Assembly: GCA_913061335.1 (NCBI GenBank)
Contig: CAJXTP010000149.1
Location: forward strand, 1-7,329
Length of the DNA stretch: 7,329 nt
Source of the DNA: an uncultured Loktanella sp.
GTDB lineage: Bacteria; Pseudomonadota; Alphaproteobacteria; Rhodobacterales; Rhodobacteraceae
Reading direction: 5' to 3'
The translations under genes and the position numbers were made by a program. Under the pieces are notes generated by a model. That model did not search any database, was not told the DNA's origin, and was given only the letters and a program-made list of their open reading frames with translations. This document shows positions 4,716 to 7,329 of this stretch, piece after piece (position 1 is the stretch's first letter; each line of letters opens with the position of its first letter).

Positions 4716-5432
4716 ATGCGCTGGATTTTTGGCTTTTTAATATGGGCGTTACCCGTCACGGGATTGGCCGAAATGGGGTCGTTGCTGGGCGGCGGTGCTT
4801 TTGGGCAGGGGCGCACGCCATTGTTTCAATCCGATAAGACGACCAGCAGTGGGGCCAGCCTTTTTGCGGGCGACGCTGCGGGTGGCTTGCTCGCACCGTA
4901 TCCTGTGCGGGTTAGGGTGGCGGCGCCGCTGACCCCAACAACCGCACCTGCCAGCAATGCCGTTCACCGGATCCGCAATATCATCGGTGAGGCGGAATCG
5001 CCGCGTGCGGGGTATGACGCGGTACAACACGGTGCTGCAATAAAACCGCGCAAACGCCCGACAGATATGACAATTGGGGAAATCTACGATTGGATTGCCG
5101 CGACACCGGGGCAGCCGCACGCAATTGGCCGCTACCAATTTATCCCCGACACCCTGCGCCGCGTCGTGACCAAAGTGGGTGCCAAACGCAGTGACCGCTT
5201 TACCCCCGCGCTACAAGACAGGTTGGCCGACGTGCTGCTCGCAGACGCAGGGTTCCGCGATTTTGTCGCAGGTGATCTGGACCCGCAAAAGTTTATGAAC
5301 AACCTCGCGGGTATTTGGGCGGGGCTGCCCACATCGTCGGGTCGATCAAAATATCACGGCGTTGCCGGAAACAGGGCGACCATCACGCTGGCCTATTTCC
5401 GATCAGAGGTTGCCAAAATACGTCCCAGCTAG
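4716..5432 (+). CDS. Exported lambda-R-like (GH104-type) muramidase / lytic transglycosylase
   Basis: A 238-residue protein with a signal peptide at the N-terminus (MRWIFGFLIWALPVTGLAEM, cleavage likely near 18-19). A Gly/Ser/Pro-rich low-complexity linker runs to about residue 80, and the rest is a C-terminal catalytic domain. Three blocks align by eye with phage lambda endolysin R. IIGEAES (89-95) matches IGYAET, which makes Glu94 the likely catalytic acid. GRYQF (138-142) matches GRYQ. IWAGLPTSSGRSKYHG (200-215) matches IWASLPGAGYGQ. That family cleaves the MurNAc-GlcNAc bond of peptidoglycan; lambda R makes anhydro products. The signal peptide points to action in the periplasm on the cell's own wall rather than holin-dependent lysis, and no phage genes are near. 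AGGA (4707-4710) lies 5 bases before the ATG. The gene is 66 bases before pheS with no terminator between, so transcripts may continue into pheST. Substrate and product are inferred. Confidence 0.8.
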   Translation: MRWIFGFLIWALPVTGLAEMGSLLGGGAFGQGRTPLFQSDKTTSSGASLFAGDAAGGLLAPYPVRVRVAAPLTPTTAPASNAVHRIRNIIGEAESPRAGYDAVQHGAAIKPRKRPTDMTIGEIYDWIAATPGQPHAIGRYQFIPDTLRRVVTKVGAKRSDRFTPALQDRLADVLLADAGFRDFVAGDLDPQKFMNNLAGIWAGLPTSSGRSKYHGVAGNRATITLAYFRSEVAKIRPS

Positions 5433-5441
5433 CCTGCGATA

Positions 5442-5489
5442 CTTGCAACCCATGCCCCCATTCGGTAACCGATAGGCTGGATATGCAAG
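5442..5489 (+). promoter_or_regulatory. Candidate folded leader overlapping the pheS ribosome binding site
   Basis: The spacer before pheS can form an interrupted stem of 16 pairs. CTTGCA (5442-5447) pairs with TGCAAG (5484-5489). CCA-T-GCC (5450-5456, one bulge) pairs with GGCTGG (5475-5480). TCGG (5462-5465) pairs with CCGA (5469-5472) over a TAA loop. The outermost 3' pairs cover AAG of the pheS Shine-Dalgarno AAGAGG (5487-5492). There is no T-run and no Phe-rich leader peptide, so it is not an E. coli pheM-type attenuator. Control of translation is a hypothesis. Confidence 0.35.
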
Positions 5490-5492
5490 AGG
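5487..5492 (+). promoter_or_regulatory. pheS ribosome binding site (decides the start codon)
   Basis: AAGAGG is 6 bases before ATG 5499 but only 3 bases before the in-frame GTG at 5496. The ATG gives MDDLKSKYL, the family-like N-terminus. Confidence 0.75.
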
Positions 5493-5498
5493 CCTGTG

Positions 5499-6572
5499 AT
5501 GGACGATCTGAAATCAAAATACCTGACCCTGATTGCCGATGCGGGGGACGAAAGCGGTCTTGAGGATCTGCGCGTGCAGGCCCTTGGGAAAAAGGGCGAG
5601 ATATCGTTGCAGATGCGCGAGCTGGGCAAAATGACCCCCGAGGAACGCCAAACCGCTGGCCCTGCGTTGAACGCGCTAAAAGACGAGATTAATAGCGCCC
5701 TGATCGCCAAGAAATCCGCGCTTGGTGATGCCGCGCTTGACGCACGCCTGCGCGCCGAATGGCTCGATGTGACATTGCCCGCGCGCGACCGACCTGTTGG
5801 CTCGATCCACCCGATCAGCCAAGTCACCGAAGAGGTCACCGCGATCTTTGCCGACATGGGGTTTAGCGTCGCCGAAGGCCCGCAAATCGAATCTGATTGG
5901 TATAACTTTGACGCGCTCAACATTCCGGGCCACCATCCGGCGCGCGCCGAAATGGACACGTTCTATACGCACCGCAGCGACGGCGACGACCGCCCGCCGC
6001 ACGTCTTGCGCACCCACACTTCGCCCGTGCAAATCCGCACCATGGAAGCCCAAGGCGCGCCCTTGCGCATCATCTGTCCGGGCCGCGTGTACCGCGCTGA
6101 CTACGACCAAACGCACACCCCGATGTTCAACCAAATCGAAGGCTTGGCGATCGACAAAGACATCTCCATGGCCAACCTCAAATGGGTGCTCGAAGAATTC
6201 GCCGCCGCCTTTTTCGAGGTCGACAAAATCGAGGTCCGCTTCCGCGCCTCGCACTTCCCGTTCACCGAACCCTCTGCCGAAATCGACTTCCGCTGCTCTT
6301 GGGTTGACGGTCAGCTCAAGCTTGGCGAAGGCGACGACTGGCTCGAAGCAGGCGGCTCCGGCATGGTCCACCCCAAGGTCCTAGAAGCCGCAGGCGTCGA
6401 CAGTTCCGTCTACCAAGGCTTCGCATTCGGCCTCGGCATCGACCGGCTCGCCATGCTGAAATACGGCATCCCCGACCTGCGGGCATTCTTCGACAGCGAC
6501 CTACGCTGGCTACGCCACTACGGCTTCCAACCACGTGATGTACCGACACTCCACGGAGGGCTTTCCAAATGA
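5499..6572 (+). CDS. pheS: Phenylalanyl-tRNA synthetase alpha subunit
   Basis: Catalytic subunit of the alpha2-beta2 enzyme that charges tRNA-Phe with phenylalanine using ATP, in the cytoplasm. At 357 residues it has the usual size. The first 90 or so residues form the predicted tRNA-binding coiled coil, with LRVQALGKKGEISLQMRELG (24-43). The class II catalytic core follows. Motif 1 is around HPISQVTEEVTAIFADMGF (104-122). Motif 2 runs from LRTHTSPVQIR (170-180) to CPGRVYRADYDQTHTPMFNQ (193-212). The Phe-pocket elements are FPFTEPSAEIDF (253-264) and GGSGMVHP (285-292). Motif 3 is GFAFGLGIDRLAMLKYGIPD (307-326). Ala309 corresponds to E. coli Ala294, the residue governing acceptance of halogenated Phe analogues, so the normal residue is kept. 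The stop codon overlaps the pheT start (ATGA, 6569-6572), indicating coupled translation. Confidence 0.98.
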   Translation: MDDLKSKYLTLIADAGDESGLEDLRVQALGKKGEISLQMRELGKMTPEERQTAGPALNALKDEINSALIAKKSALGDAALDARLRAEWLDVTLPARDRPVGSIHPISQVTEEVTAIFADMGFSVAEGPQIESDWYNFDALNIPGHHPARAEMDTFYTHRSDGDDRPPHVLRTHTSPVQIRTMEAQGAPLRIICPGRVYRADYDQTHTPMFNQIEGLAIDKDISMANLKWVLEEFAAAFFEVDKIEVRFRASHFPFTEPSAEIDFRCSWVDGQLKLGEGDDWLEAGGSGMVHPKVLEAAGVDSSVYQGFAFGLGIDRLAMLKYGIPDLRAFFDSDLRWLRHYGFQPRDVPTLHGGLSK

Positions 6573-7329
6573 AATTCACACTCTCTTGGCTGAAAAAGCA
6601 TCTCGACACCACGGCCACTGTCGATGAAATATCCGAGGCTCTGACTGATCTGGGTCTTGAGGTCGAAGGCATCGAGAACCCGTCTGACAAGCTCAAGGAT
6701 TTCACCCTTGGCTACGTGACCCACGCCGAAAAGCATCCCGATGCGGATAAGCTGCGGGTCTGTAAGGTCGACACTGACGAAGGCGAATTGCAGATCATTT
6801 GCGGCGCACCAAATGCCCGCGAAGGCATCACAGTCGTCGTCGCCAAACCGGGCGTCTATGTGCCGGGCATCGACACGACGATTGGCGTTGGAAAAATCCG
6901 CGGGATCGAATCCTACGGCATGATGGCATCCGAGCGCGAGATGGAACTGTCCGAAGAACACGACGGCATCATTGAATTGCCGTCGGGCAATGTCGGCGAC
7001 CGTTTCGTCGATTGGCTCGCGATCAACGACCCCGCCAAAGTCGACACCGTGATCGAAATCGCGATCACACCCAACCGCCCAGACGCGCTTGGCGTGCGCG
7101 GTATTGCGCGTGATTTGGCGGCCCGTGGCTTGGGCAAAATGAAACCCTGCGAGGTCGAAGTCGTCGCGGCGACATTCACCTCCGACCTGTCCGTTGCCAT
7201 TGATGCAGACACGCTTGATGGCTGCCCCGTGTTCACAGGCCGCCTGATCAAAGGCGTGAAAAACGGCCCGTCCCCCGCATGGTTACAAGACCTGCTGCGG
7301 GCTATCGGCTTGCGTCCGATCTCGTTTTT
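6569..7329 (+). CDS. pheT: Phenylalanyl-tRNA synthetase beta subunit, N-terminal part (runs off the window)
   Basis: My translation gives 253 complete codons starting MKFTLSWLKKHLDTTATVDE and still open at the window edge; full-length family members are about 800 residues. GGAGGG (6555-6560) lies 8 bases before the ATG, and the start overlaps the pheS stop. The OB-fold tRNA-binding (EMAP/CsaA-like) domain runs from about residue 40 to 150, with HPDADKLRVCKVDT (56-69), CGAPNARE and VGKIRGIESYGMMASEREM. SEEHDGIIELP and AITPNRPDALGVRGIARDLA lead into the first part of the B3/B4 region, which carries editing in the bacterial enzyme. GRLIKGVKNGPSPAWLQDLL and AIGLRPIS are also typical. The B5 domain, the catalytic-like fold and the anticodon-binding domain lie outside the window. 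The final bases (TCGTTTTT) sit at the contig edge and may be of lower quality. Confidence 0.97.
   Translation, partial: MKFTLSWLKKHLDTTATVDEISEALTDLGLEVEGIENPSDKLKDFTLGYVTHAEKHPDADKLRVCKVDTDEGELQIICGAPNAREGITVVVAKPGVYVPGIDTTIGVGKIRGIESYGMMASEREMELSEEHDGIIELPSGNVGDRFVDWLAINDPAKVDTVIEIAITPNRPDALGVRGIARDLAARGLGKMKPCEVEVVAATFTSDLSVAIDADTLDGCPVFTGRLIKGVKNGPSPAWLQDLLRAIGLRPISF

Noticed and set aside
5433..5498. pheM-like leader peptide and attenuator before pheS
   Set aside because: No short open frame with a run of Phe codons and no hairpin followed by a T-run are present.
5676..6384. Long open frames on both strands inside pheS (231 residues minus, 195 residues plus)
   Set aside because: Both overlap the fully conserved pheS frame. 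Their His/Val/Asp-rich and Ser/Thr/Arg-rich compositions come from reading high-G+C codons out of frame.

Overview
The window looks like a contig end from a marine alphaproteobacterium of the Rhodobacterales (Roseobacter-type). This rests on the style of the proteins (pyruvate kinase beginning MRRHRNVKIVATLGPAS, a COG3931-type N-formylglutamate amidohydrolase, a two-helix small protein after pyk) and on the order pyk - small membrane protein - rpmI - rplT - (insert) - pheS - pheT. No marker gene fixes the genus. Bases 1-46 are not genomic: they are an Illumina Nextera/P5 adapter with an i5 index. They truncate the first gene and give it a false stop codon.

Layout. (1) 1-46 adapter. (2) 47-658, minus strand: N-formylglutamate amidohydrolase, missing its C-terminus. 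(3) 659-779: divergent intergenic region with a candidate promoter and a bulged hairpin before pyk. (4) 780-2228 pyk, then 2265-2489, a 74-residue two-helix membrane protein of unknown role. (5) 2490-2602: leader with a G+C-rich stem-loop, then rpmI (L35) and rplT (L20), closed by a strong intrinsic terminator at 3206-3235. (6) 3236-4715: an acidic, probably membrane-anchored RTX-type calcium-binding protein with its own TTGACA-like element and a second terminator very like the first, then a 26/38-base imperfect repeat. (7) 4716-5432: an exported lambda-R-like (GH104-type) peptidoglycan-cleaving enzyme. (8) 5433-5498: a compact spacer that can fold into a long interrupted stem touching the pheS Shine-Dalgarno sequence. 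(9) pheS, overlapping by ATGA with pheT, which runs off the window.

Most genes are housekeeping: glycolysis (pyruvate kinase), the large ribosomal subunit (L35, L20) and phenylalanyl-tRNA synthetase (alpha and beta). The unusual part is 3236-5432, where two cell-envelope genes sit between rplT and pheS, which are commonly close neighbours in bacteria. I see no CRISPR array, insertion sequence, tRNA or rRNA gene, and no convincing new defence or mobile system. The best leads are the paired terminators, the repeat with a CGAAA expansion, and the folded leaders ahead of pyk, rpmI and pheS.
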